Shown piece after piece: positions 42,952 to 51,845 of a stretch of 64,000 bases of DNA. The stretch's first letter is position 1, and every line of letters starts with the position of its first letter. The stretch covers positions 186,001-250,000 of the forward strand of contig NZ_JACIJC010000003.1 in assembly GCF_014199215.1 (NCBI RefSeq), written 5' to 3'. The notes beneath the pieces are model-generated. The model worked only from the letters and a program-made list of their open reading frames with translations, was not told the origin of the DNA and searched no databases. The position numbers and the translations under genes are program-made. The stretch is from Sphingobium boeckii. Its GTDB lineage: Bacteria; Pseudomonadota; Alphaproteobacteria; Sphingomonadales; Sphingomonadaceae.

Positions 42952-44619
42952 TCAACGGCAGACATAGCTGGCGGCCTGATCGGGGTCGCCACCGGGCTGC
43001 AGAACGCTGCGCTTGGGAAAGGCGCAAAGCAGGCGCTGGCGGTCCGGCTTGCTCAACGGCATACCCATCAGCCCGCCAAATCCGCGCGATCCGACAAGCG
43101 CTTGGGGTGCCGCGCCCTTTTCGACCCATTGCTGCAACGCTGCGACGATATGGCGCTGCGGCGTGTCGTCAGCCTGGGGCGGATGAAGCTGACCGAAGGA
43201 ACCCGCGCCCGTGCCACCCATGCAATGCTGCACACCCGGCACCATGAACAGGCTCATCGAATCTTTCGCCGCAGCCCCGGATTCGCGCAGCACCGCATCG
43301 CGATACTGGATCGTCGCCTCGGGCGGAATCGCTGCATCCGCCCAGCCGTGCCACAGGATGAGTTTGCCGCCGCGGGCGAAATAGCGGCGCAGGTTGGGCG
43401 GGGTATCGAGATCGCCCGACAAGGCCGCTCTCAACCGCGCGGGATCCGTGTTGAAATCGAAGGTTTCGGGCGTCGCGAAAGGCCGCTGCACCAGATCGCC
43501 CAGCAATCCGGCCATATGCTTCTGATTGCCCGATCGGCCATCGGGGCCATTCAGAATATAGCTCTCCCATCCGAACACCGGCACGGGAAAGCCCACTTCG
43601 GAGCCGCCCGGCAGATATCCCGCTGCCAAGGGGTGTCCCGCGGCATCGCGCGGGCCGGCGTAGATTTGTTTGAGGGCGTCGATCTGCGGCGATGCCAGGC
43701 ATTGCGCCGAGGGCGATGTGCCGCACGCGAGCTTCGAAACATCGAACCTGCATTGACGCGGATCGTCCACCAGCCCATCGGGCTGGCCGTCTGCGGCATC
43801 GCATTGCGCCAGCACCTCGCTCTGGATCAGCTTGGCCTGCTCCGGACGGATAGCGGCTCCCGGCGCGCTTTGCGCCTTCACCGTGTTGATCATGGCGAAT
43901 GCCAGATCGGTCCACCGCGCGGCCGGGGCGCCGGCCACGATGCCGTCATAATCCTCCGGAAAGCGTGCAGCCTCCATCAGCCCCTGACGCCCCCCGCCAG
44001 AGCAGCCGACAAAATAGGAATGCTTGGGGCCGCTGCCGTAAAACGCCTTGACCAGTTTCTTGGCCGCCACCGTCGACTGGTGGACCCCGCGCCAGCCATA
44101 ATCCCGCACCCGCTGCGGACTGCCCTTGGCCCAAGCCGTATCCATCATCGTGCCCTGATGGCCCGTATCGGTCGCGACTCCAGCCTCCCCCGCCTTCACC
44201 GCCATGGTGAGCGCCATATAATCGATCGAACCGGCGAATCCGCCCATGCCGGCCCCGTGGAATCGTCCATCCCATCCCTGGCTCGGCATCCAGACTTCAA
44301 AGCCGATGCTCGATCCGGCTTCTGGAATGATCTGTCCGATGACGCGGCAGAATTGCGGCACGCCCGGCACGGCCGGCATCCCTGCTGCAGCACCCCCGCC
44401 GGATGCTTCGATCGGCACACCCGCGGGCTGGGTTCGCGCACTGATGATCTTGACCATGTCCAGCTTCCGGCCCGCCAGCTTCGCACAGGCATCGGCGGCC
44501 ATAGCCGGCATGGGCCGCGCCGGGGCAGCCTGTGCGCTTGACGAAAGCGGACCACCGGATGACAGCGCGCAGAGAAGCGCCGCCACTGATGTGCCTGTCG
44601 TGATCCGGAAAAACGTCAT
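42952..44619 (-). CDS. Tannase/feruloyl esterase family protein, secreted (copy 1)
   Basis: A 555-residue tannase-family esterase with signal peptide (TTGTSVAALLCALSSGGPL, then SSSAQA). The CS-D-HC catalytic arrangement is intact: nucleophile in FVGCSGGGRQGLMEA, Asp in LILWHGWADAAIP, His in VPGVQHCMGG, with neighbouring Cys residues able to form the family disulfide. It would release phenolic acids (ferulate, gallate or similar) from esters. The ATG at 44619 follows GGAG by six bases; the ATG at 44631 is less likely. Part of the TonB receptor operon. Confidence 0.9.
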   Translation of the reverse strand: MTFFRITTGTSVAALLCALSSGGPLSSSAQAAPARPMPAMAADACAKLAGRKLDMVKIISARTQPAGVPIEASGGGAAAGMPAVPGVPQFCRVIGQIIPEAGSSIGFEVWMPSQGWDGRFHGAGMGGFAGSIDYMALTMAVKAGEAGVATDTGHQGTMMDTAWAKGSPQRVRDYGWRGVHQSTVAAKKLVKAFYGSGPKHSYFVGCSGGGRQGLMEAARFPEDYDGIVAGAPAARWTDLAFAMINTVKAQSAPGAAIRPEQAKLIQSEVLAQCDAADGQPDGLVDDPRQCRFDVSKLACGTSPSAQCLASPQIDALKQIYAGPRDAAGHPLAAGYLPGGSEVGFPVPVFGWESYILNGPDGRSGNQKHMAGLLGDLVQRPFATPETFDFNTDPARLRAALSGDLDTPPNLRRYFARGGKLILWHGWADAAIPPEATIQYRDAVLRESGAAAKDSMSLFMVPGVQHCMGGTGAGSFGQLHPPQADDTPQRHIVAALQQWVEKGAAPQALVGSRGFGGLMGMPLSKPDRQRLLCAFPKRSVLQPGGDPDQAASYVCR

Positions 44620-44683
44620 CTTGCGCTCCATTGGTCTGGCGTCGCGCTTCCAGCCTGCGTGGGAGCGGACGACGGTCGAAGGA

Positions 44684-46894
44684 TCAGTCCTTCCAATGCT
44701 TGGCCTTCATCCGCACGGTCACCGGCTTGCCCAAAGTCTCAGCATCGTCGCCCAGAGCGAAGGCATAGTCGTCCGCAGCGATGCTCCAGCCGCCGTCGCG
44801 CCAGTCGGCCAGCAGACGCGGATCGATCGCGACGGAAACCTTCTGCTGCGCACCCGCCTCAAGCGAAACCCGCTGGAAGCCGACCAGGCGCTGCTTGATC
44901 TCGCCATTGCGCGACACGAGATAGACCTGACCGACCGTCGCGCCAGCGCGCTTTCCGGTGTTGCGCACGGTGAAACTGGCCGAGGTTGCGTTGACCTTCA
45001 GATCGCCCGTGGCAAAGCTGGCGTAGCTGAGGCCGAAGCCGAACGGAAATAGCGCCTTCTGCCCACGCCGCGCGTTCCAGCGATAGCCCAGATCGGAGCC
45101 TTCCACATCGTAATTGGTGGAGAGTTTGCTGTCCTGCGCGGCCATCACGTCGAAACTTTCAGCCACTTCGCTGGCACCGTCGATAACCGGACGGGGCAAT
45201 TGATCGAGGCTGGCGGGAAAGGTGAGGGGCAGCCGTCCCGAAGGATTGGTTTCGCCGATGAGGATTGAGGCGATCGCCTCGCCACCGCGTGCGCCGGGAT
45301 ACCAGGCTGCAAGCACCGCCGCGGTCTTGTCGAGCCAGGGCATCATCACCGGCCCGCCGGTTTCCAGCACGACGATGGTATTGGGATTGGCTTCGGCAAC
45401 AGCCGCGATCAGCGCATCTTGCCCGCTGGGCAGCGAAAGATCGGGCTGGTCGAAGCCCTCGCTCGCCCATTGCGTTGCAAAGACGATCGCGACATCGGCC
45501 AATTTGGCCTGGGTGACGGCCTCGGAAATATAGCGCCCTTCGCTATAGGCGATCGTTGCGTTGGGCAGTTTGGCGCGCAACGCCTTGAGCGGCGAGGACT
45601 CATGATATTGCTCTGAAATGAAATCGCCGACCGGCCCGCCGCCCTGCTTGGGAACGATCACTTCCGGGCCTTTGTCGCCATGCACTTGCGACGATCCCGC
45701 GCCTGAAAGCACGCCGCGATCCGCATAGCCGCCAATTATGGCGACACGCTTGACCCCGGCCGCCAGCGGCAGCGCGCCGCCGCGATTGCGCAACAGCACG
45801 ACGCCCTGCCGCGCGACTTCTTCCGCGATGTCGGCATTGGCCTTTCGGTCGATCGCTCCGCCGGGGGTCGCCGGATATTTATCGAGTCCATTGGCGTAGA
45901 TCGCCGTCAGGATGCGCTTGTTCATATCATCCAGCCGGACCGCATAGGCCGGATCCGATTTTGCGGCCTTGGCCAGCATGTCCCCGAAATACACGGCCTT
46001 GTCGATCTGCGCGCCGGACTGCTGATCGAGGCCGTTCAGCGCGGTCGAGAGACCGGGAACCGCGCCCCAATCGGACATCACATAGCCCTTATAGCGCCAG
46101 TCCTTTTTCAGGACCGTGTTGAGCAACCAATCATTGTCGCACGCCTTGTGGCCAAGCACCTTATTGTAAGCGCACATCACGGAACCCGGCTGGCCGCGTT
46201 CGATCCCGATCTGGAACGCGAGCAAGTCGCTCTCGCGCGCGGCCGCTTCGGACACGCGCACATCCACCGAGAAACGACCGGTTTCCTGACCGTTCAGCGC
46301 GAAATGCTTGATCGTGGAGATGATGTGATTGGATTGGATCCCCGCGATCGAAGCGCCCACGAGAATGCCGGATTGCAGGGGATCTTCGGACAGATATTCG
46401 AAGGTCCGTCCATTGCGCGGATCGCGCATCAGATTGACGCCGCCCGCGAGCATCACGTTGAAGCCCTTGGCCCTGGCTTCCGATCCGATCATCGCGCCGG
46501 CGCGATAAAGCAATTCGGGATTCCAGGTGGACCCCATCGCCACGCCGGAGGGCAGCGCGGTCGCGCCGCCGTCGTTCCGCAACCCCATCAGATAGGCGAC
46601 GCCAAGGCTGGCGTCCGTTTCCTTGAGCGCGGGAATGCCCAGACGCGGAATGGCGGGTGCGAAGCCGGCACCGGCAACCCCGCCTTCCGGCACACTTCCG
46701 CCCATGAGCGGCACGGCCAGCATGGTTTTGGTCAGCACCGTCTTTTCGGCATCTTCCATGCGCGAAACCGTTTCAGCCGCGCGCTTCTCGGATGCCGCCA
46801 ATGTGCTTGGGCCATCGCCCTGCGCAAACGCCGATAAGGGGATAACCAGGGCCATGGCGGCGATCCCGATACGTATCTGGTTACGGCTGTGCAC
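44684..46894 (-). CDS. Glycoside hydrolase family 3 beta-glucosidase-like, secreted (copy 1)
   Basis: A 736-residue GH3 enzyme with signal peptide (IRIGIAAMALVIPLSAFAQG). The catalytic nucleophile Asp is in YVMSDWGAVPG; NLMRDPRNGRTFEYLSEDPL and KHFALNGQETGR are GH3 landmarks; a C-terminal fibronectin-III-like domain contains ATVGQVYLVS. The start is GTG with GAGG seven bases upstream. It hydrolyses beta-glucosides or xylosides and is the first enzyme gene after the TonB receptor. Confidence 0.93.
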   Translation of the reverse strand: MHSRNQIRIGIAAMALVIPLSAFAQGDGPSTLAASEKRAAETVSRMEDAEKTVLTKTMLAVPLMGGSVPEGGVAGAGFAPAIPRLGIPALKETDASLGVAYLMGLRNDGGATALPSGVAMGSTWNPELLYRAGAMIGSEARAKGFNVMLAGGVNLMRDPRNGRTFEYLSEDPLQSGILVGASIAGIQSNHIISTIKHFALNGQETGRFSVDVRVSEAAARESDLLAFQIGIERGQPGSVMCAYNKVLGHKACDNDWLLNTVLKKDWRYKGYVMSDWGAVPGLSTALNGLDQQSGAQIDKAVYFGDMLAKAAKSDPAYAVRLDDMNKRILTAIYANGLDKYPATPGGAIDRKANADIAEEVARQGVVLLRNRGGALPLAAGVKRVAIIGGYADRGVLSGAGSSQVHGDKGPEVIVPKQGGGPVGDFISEQYHESSPLKALRAKLPNATIAYSEGRYISEAVTQAKLADVAIVFATQWASEGFDQPDLSLPSGQDALIAAVAEANPNTIVVLETGGPVMMPWLDKTAAVLAAWYPGARGGEAIASILIGETNPSGRLPLTFPASLDQLPRPVIDGASEVAESFDVMAAQDSKLSTNYDVEGSDLGYRWNARRGQKALFPFGFGLSYASFATGDLKVNATSASFTVRNTGKRAGATVGQVYLVSRNGEIKQRLVGFQRVSLEAGAQQKVSVAIDPRLLADWRDGGWSIAADDYAFALGDDAETLGKPVTVRMKAKHWKD

Positions 46895-46974
46895 AGGCGG
46901 ACCTCATGGCAATGAGAAAAAAGACGGCGAGGCAATGCAGATGCACCGCCTCGCCGAGGGAGGAATATCGAACC

Positions 46975-49716
46975 TTAGAACTTCTTGCTGATTCCGAGCT
47001 GGACATAACGCCCCAGCGTGAAGCCAAAATAGCCCGCGCCCGAACCGTTGCTGCCGTTGAACTGCGGCGGATCCTGATCGAACACATTATCCACATTCAG
47101 CGTGAACGACAGATCTTCCAATAGGCCGCCGACCTTCGGCGTATATTGAAAGGCCAGGTTGAAGATGTTGAAATCCCCAATGCTGGACTGGTTGAGATTG
47201 GCCGCCCTCGGCGGGACTTCGAAGCCGCCGGTCCGGTTCCATGTCACCTTGCCCAGGAAATCACCTGCAGTGCCTCCAAGCGTCGCCGACGTGCGCCAGC
47301 GGATAACCTGATTGGCATCCAGTCCCTGGAATGTGCTCGTGGGGGTCGATTGGGATTTATACGTCAGGATATACGTTCCAGCGACCCCGGCAAAAACCGA
47401 GCCGAAGGCGGTAGGACGCTGATAATCGACGCTGAAATCCAGCCCGCTGGTCTTTGCTCGCGCCAGGTTTTGCGACAGGCCATTTTCCAGGGCGTAGACC
47501 TTGCTGGGGTCAGCAAGATAGGTGTCCAGATTGGCAGCCGCGAGCAGCGTCGGGGATACCGAGCTGACATAATCCTGAATCTGGGCCGCCGTCAGCGGAT
47601 TGGCCGCCGTGTTCAGGATATAGCTGTCTGGATAAAGCGAATAAAAGGACGGATTGAAGAATGACGGGAAGGAGATCCGGTCCTTGAAGTCGATATTGTA
47701 ATAGGTCAGGCTGGCCGACAGGCCGGGCACGAATTCGGGTTTGAAATCAGTGCCGATCTGCCAGGTCGTTGCCTTTTGGGGCTTCAGATTGATGCCGCCG
47801 CCTGGATACAGCAGCAGAATGAACTTGCCGGCCGTATCGCCCGGCGCGCCGAAGGTGTTGGCGGGAAACACCTGGAGAGCGGTGGGGATGGTCTCCGCCT
47901 TGGATGCCAGTGACGGCGCCTGATAGGATTTGCCCCAGTTGCCGCGCAGCGTCCACCAGCTTGTCGGCTTCCAGGTGATGCCGAACTTGGGATTAGACGT
48001 GCCGCCGAAATCGCTATAATGATCGTAGCGACCCGCCGCCGAAAGGATGAGCGAATGGAACCCGGGCGCGCTGTTATCCTCGCTGAAAAGCGGCACGGAC
48101 AGTTCGCCAAAGGCCGACTTCACGGTGCGCGCGTCGGTATAAGTCAGAATGGATCCCAAATTGGTGTTGAGCGCGCTGCCGTTGCGCTGGGAAAACTGCT
48201 CGCGCAGGATTTCGCCGCCAACGGCAACACGCACGTCCCCGCCCGGAAGCGCGAATAAGGGGCCGTCCACAACCACGCGCCCGTTGCTGATCTCGTCCCG
48301 ACCCGTGCTCAGGCTCCGGAAATTGGATTGGTAGGCTAGTGCGGCCTGCCCGGCTGCGGTCGTCGCAAACAGCCCGGTGAAGGGATTGAAAGCGCCGCTA
48401 TTGGCTTGCGCCTGCAACGCGCTCTGATCGATCGCTGCGCTGGAGAAACTGGAATAGCCCTCGCCATAATTGTAGAAGGCGACGGCTTGCCAATCGCCTC
48501 CCAGCTTCGCGGTAATCTGCGGCGTGACGCCCCATGTCTCAAGCGCCGTGCGGCCATAATTGTTCGGGCCGAACGTCGGACTGAGATCACCATAGGCTGT
48601 CCCGCTCGGCAGCCCCGGATAGGTAGCGGCCAAATTATACGTGGTTGGCCCGGCATCATTGGTGGATTTGCGATTGGTATAGAAGGCCGTGACGTCGAAG
48701 GTGATCGCATCCGACAGATCGACATTGAGCCCGGCCATCGCAGAGTGCCGGCTCGCGGCCGGGAAGAAAGTCGTGCCGCGGGTAATGTCGCATTTGTTGG
48801 CGGGGCCAGCCACCGGGACGCCGTTGACGATCGGATAATTCGTGATCGGCAGAAAAGCGAAGAATGGCGGCGTATTGGTAAACACAAGGCCGCCGGCCTG
48901 GTAATTGCCGGGGCTGCAATTGAGCGAATTGCCCGTGGGCGGCGTGGTCGTGTAATCCAGATTCTGGACGAAATCACGATCGCTGTTCCGAATGATATCA
49001 TGATGGGCATAATTGTAGGTGGCCCATAGGGAGCCATTGTCCCACGTCTTGCCGCCCGTGGCACTGACGTCCCATTGCGTATAATCATCCGCCTGGCCGT
49101 AATGACCGCCCACTTCGAGGCCGTCATACCGTTTGCGGGTGATGAGGTTCACAACGCCGCCCACCGCGTCCGCGCCATAGGTCGCGGAACCGCCATCGGG
49201 CACCAGATCGACGCGCTGGAGCGCGCCCGGCGGAATGGCATCGATGTCTGCCGATGTCTGCGTGACGCCCATGCCCGGCAGACGATGCCCGTTGAGGAGG
49301 AGAAGCGTGCTGTTGCTGCCCGAAGCACCACCGCCGAGGAAGCGCAGCACCGGCGCATTAACCGTTTGAAACTGGCCGAAGCTGCCGACCTGGGGCCGGC
49401 TGTTGAAATTGGAATCGGATGGGAGCGATCCCAGCAATTGCGACGTCTCTGCAATCCCGAGCTGCGCGATATCGTCCGCGGTGACCGTCGTGATGTCCGA
49501 GCCGGTCGGTGCCTGGCCGCGGATGAGCGTCCCCGTAACGACGATATCGGCCTCGCTCACCGGATCTTCTTCCGACGCGACTGGCACAGAAGACACGTCT
49601 TGCGCGAAAGCCGGGGCAGCGACTGCCGCCGCCGCCAGCGCGACAGCCAGGCTAGCCCCCGCTACGCCCCCGCGCAAAGCGATGTCCAAATGATTCCGGA
49701 ATTTGAAATTGGTCAT
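46975..49716 (-). CDS. TonB-dependent outer-membrane receptor
   Basis: A 913-residue TonB-dependent transporter. Signal peptide up to about residue 40 (GASLAVALAAAAVAAPAFAQ), TonB-box-like EADIVVTGTLI, plug domain with PGALQRVDLVPDGGSATYGA, a 22-strand barrel, and the C-terminal outer-membrane signature ending in Phe (LGRYVQLGISKKF). I start at 49716, with a very strong GGAGGGGG ribosome site, not at 49770. It heads the operon with GH3, tannase-type esterase, alpha/beta esterase and GH35, so it probably imports the released glycoside, oligosaccharide or phenolic ester. Confidence 0.95.
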   Translation of the reverse strand: MTNFKFRNHLDIALRGGVAGASLAVALAAAAVAAPAFAQDVSSVPVASEEDPVSEADIVVTGTLIRGQAPTGSDITTVTADDIAQLGIAETSQLLGSLPSDSNFNSRPQVGSFGQFQTVNAPVLRFLGGGASGSNSTLLLLNGHRLPGMGVTQTSADIDAIPPGALQRVDLVPDGGSATYGADAVGGVVNLITRKRYDGLEVGGHYGQADDYTQWDVSATGGKTWDNGSLWATYNYAHHDIIRNSDRDFVQNLDYTTTPPTGNSLNCSPGNYQAGGLVFTNTPPFFAFLPITNYPIVNGVPVAGPANKCDITRGTTFFPAASRHSAMAGLNVDLSDAITFDVTAFYTNRKSTNDAGPTTYNLAATYPGLPSGTAYGDLSPTFGPNNYGRTALETWGVTPQITAKLGGDWQAVAFYNYGEGYSSFSSAAIDQSALQAQANSGAFNPFTGLFATTAAGQAALAYQSNFRSLSTGRDEISNGRVVVDGPLFALPGGDVRVAVGGEILREQFSQRNGSALNTNLGSILTYTDARTVKSAFGELSVPLFSEDNSAPGFHSLILSAAGRYDHYSDFGGTSNPKFGITWKPTSWWTLRGNWGKSYQAPSLASKAETIPTALQVFPANTFGAPGDTAGKFILLLYPGGGINLKPQKATTWQIGTDFKPEFVPGLSASLTYYNIDFKDRISFPSFFNPSFYSLYPDSYILNTAANPLTAAQIQDYVSSVSPTLLAAANLDTYLADPSKVYALENGLSQNLARAKTSGLDFSVDYQRPTAFGSVFAGVAGTYILTYKSQSTPTSTFQGLDANQVIRWRTSATLGGTAGDFLGKVTWNRTGGFEVPPRAANLNQSSIGDFNIFNLAFQYTPKVGGLLEDLSFTLNVDNVFDQDPPQFNGSNGSGAGYFGFTLGRYVQLGISKKF

Positions 49717-49819
49717 ATATCCCCCTCCTGAAGGCCCGGCTCGTTGTCCGAGAATTTTGAACGCTTTCACGCGCCGCCCTTGACGAAAATCAAAGCGATG
49801 AAAGCAATTTTACCGCCCC

Positions 49820-49848
49820 ATAGGATTGGAAACGGCGGCTCCTGTCAA
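49820..49848 (-). promoter_or_regulatory. Candidate promoter of the TonB-receptor operon
   Basis: On the minus strand TTGACA (49848-49843) is followed, 17 bases on, by TCCTAT (49825-49820). AT-rich sequence reading TTATTTACTCTGACTAATTT lies just upstream (49851-49870) and may bind the divergent ROK regulator. The -10 match is weak. Confidence 0.4.
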
Positions 49849-49922
49849 CAATTATTTACTCTGACTAATTTAATGGCGGGCGTGGTTGGACGGATGGCGA
49901 TGTTTCGGGCTATCAGATTCCC

Positions 49923-51107
49923 ATGCGCCGCCCGCCCACCTCGCTTAATCGTCAACAAATCGTGCGTGCGATACATCGTAACGGCCCGATCTCGCGCGTC
50001 GAAATCGCGGAACGAACGGGTCTATCAACGCCGACAATTGGTGAGGTGAGCGCCGATCTTCTGGCCAAGGGCCTGGTTTGCGAAACGCCCGACGACCGGC
50101 CGGGCCGCAGCCGGGGCCGCGGTCGGCCAAGGGTGCTCCTCGAAATCCAGGCCGATGGCGCTCTGATCATTGCGGCCAGCCTCACCTGGCAGGGCGCTTT
50201 CGAAGCGACGTTCGTCAATCTGGCCGGCGAATTTCTATACGGATCTTCCAAGCCGGTCGCCGTGCACGATACCATCGATTCCCTGATCCTTGAGCTGATG
50301 TCCATTCTGGAAACCATCATCGGCGACAGCCCTTTCGACGCGCATCAGATCGCCCGGATCGCGATCGCGCTGCCCGGCGCTGTCGATAGCCGCAATGGTC
50401 TTGTCCGCTGGATCCCGACGCTTCCACGCGGCAACAGCCCTGTCGCGGCGATCATTCAGCAGCGCTTGAACGTGCCCGTGACCATCGAAAGCGATCTGGA
50501 AGCCCTGGCGCGCGCGCGTTACTGGTTTTCCGATGGACCGATGCCGCCGAGCTTCATGCTGCTGCATATCGGTTTCGGCGTGGGCGCTGCTCATTATGTC
50601 AATGACGCGCCACGCATGACCACAAGCGGCATCAGCGAATTCGGTCATGTCAAAACTGACTTTGGCGCAGACGCGCGAGCGTGTTTTTGCGGCGGCAAAG
50701 GATGCGTCACGGCCTATAGTTCCATGAGCGGTATTCTGGAAAAAGTGGGGCGGTGGGATCCGCGCAGCGAAAATATGGAGCAGTTGAGCGCCACGTTCCA
50801 GCGCGTGATGCGTATGGCGAGCGAAGGCGATTCCGCCACGATCGAGATTTTTCAGGAGGCCGGCCGCCATCTGGGCGTTGCGCTGGCCAATCAGATCAAC
50901 GCCAATGATCCGGGCCATGTCATCATCCAAACATCGGTTCAGGGGCTAGCCGCGCTGCTTGAGCCTTCCTTCCACCGCGCGCTGGAAATCAACGCCGTGC
51001 CGGTGGTTCTCGAACGAACGTCGTTTCAATCCGAAGTGCCGCCCGATGACTGGCGCTGGAAAGGCGCGGCCGCGCTGGCGCTGGAACAGATTTACTCCAG
51101 GGAATAG
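49923..51107 (+). CDS. ROK-family transcriptional regulator
   Basis: A 394-residue ROK (repressor/ORF/kinase) protein with an N-terminal winged HTH (LNRQQIVRAIHRNGPISRVE, GLSTPTIGEVSADLLAKG), a sugar-kinase-like ATPase fold and the zinc site ARACFCGGKGCVTAYS. In this family it would be a sugar-responsive repressor or activator (NagC/XylR/Mlc type). It diverges from the TonB-receptor operon and is the natural candidate to control it. Confidence 0.93.
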   Translation: MRRPPTSLNRQQIVRAIHRNGPISRVEIAERTGLSTPTIGEVSADLLAKGLVCETPDDRPGRSRGRGRPRVLLEIQADGALIIAASLTWQGAFEATFVNLAGEFLYGSSKPVAVHDTIDSLILELMSILETIIGDSPFDAHQIARIAIALPGAVDSRNGLVRWIPTLPRGNSPVAAIIQQRLNVPVTIESDLEALARARYWFSDGPMPPSFMLLHIGFGVGAAHYVNDAPRMTTSGISEFGHVKTDFGADARACFCGGKGCVTAYSSMSGILEKVGRWDPRSENMEQLSATFQRVMRMASEGDSATIEIFQEAGRHLGVALANQINANDPGHVIIQTSVQGLAALLEPSFHRALEINAVPVVLERTSFQSEVPPDDWRWKGAAALALEQIYSRE

Positions 51108-51166
51108 GCCGCGACTATCGAGGTGCCCGCGCCTTCTGCCTGATATTGCTGCGGGCGTCGTCATGC

Positions 51167-51190
51167 GCTATCTACCATATGGTGGATAGC
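51167..51190. promoter_or_regulatory. Palindromic operator over the tetR start codon
   Basis: The half GCTATCTACCAT (51167-51178) is the reverse complement of ATGGTGGATAGC (51179-51190) apart from one base, an almost perfect 24-base palindrome whose right half is the first four codons of tetR. Such an overlap suggests autorepression. It shares TATCTACCA with the site by the first tetR. Confidence 0.65.
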
Positions 51191-51829
51191 ATACATAAAA
51201 AACGCGGAACGCGGATTCGCAAGGATTATGACGTGCGGCGCGCCGAGATCGTCGGAGCCGCCATCCGGCTTGTCGGCGCGCGCGGCTATTACGGCATGAC
51301 GGTGCAGATGCTGGCCGAAAGCTGCAACCTCACCAAGGCCGGCTGGCTGCATTATTTCGCATCCAAGGATGACATGCTCGCAGAATTGCTCGACGAGCTT
51401 GAGCGCCGGGACACCGCCTTGCTGGCACCGATCGTCACCGCGGGCATGGCGGGCGACGCGGCGGCCAAGCGCGCCGCGCTCATGACATTGCTCGATACGA
51501 TCATCACCCGCTTTATCGATTGCCCGGACATCGGCCGATTTGCGCTGGTGCTTCAGGGCGAAGCGATCGATCCGGATCATCCCGCGCACGCACGATTTCG
51601 AGACAGGGAGGCTGTGGCGCTCCAGGTTTACGCCACCTTGCTGACGCCGACGTCCCCCCGCCCTGCGCTGACCGCCCGGATGCTCCATGCGTTGATGACC
51701 GGGCTGGCGCAGCAATGGTTGCGCGCGGCGCGGACGTTCGATCTGCTCGCCACTTGGCGCGAGGCTTCGGAAGCCATGCTGCCGGGTGCCCGCCCGCCCC
51801 CGACTGAACCGCATTTGCGACACGATTAA
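51179..51829 (+). CDS. TetR-family transcriptional regulator
   Basis: A 216-residue TetR regulator starting MVDSIHKKRGTRIRKDYDVR at 51179. HTH: RRAEIVGAAIRLVGARGYYG, LTKAGWLHYFASKDDMLAEL. C-terminal ligand domain with LMTGLAQQWLRAARTFDL. It is a paralogue of the regulator at 26500. An ATG lies at the centre of the 24-base palindrome; the frame continues upstream to 51146, but the chosen start fits the family. A tannase-family gene follows 16 bases downstream, so the two are probably co-transcribed and functionally tied. Confidence 0.92.
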   Translation: MVDSIHKKRGTRIRKDYDVRRAEIVGAAIRLVGARGYYGMTVQMLAESCNLTKAGWLHYFASKDDMLAELLDELERRDTALLAPIVTAGMAGDAAAKRAALMTLLDTIITRFIDCPDIGRFALVLQGEAIDPDHPAHARFRDREAVALQVYATLLTPTSPRPALTARMLHALMTGLAQQWLRAARTFDLLATWREASEAMLPGARPPPTEPHLRHD

Positions 51830-51845
51830 AAAAGGAAGTTTGGAG

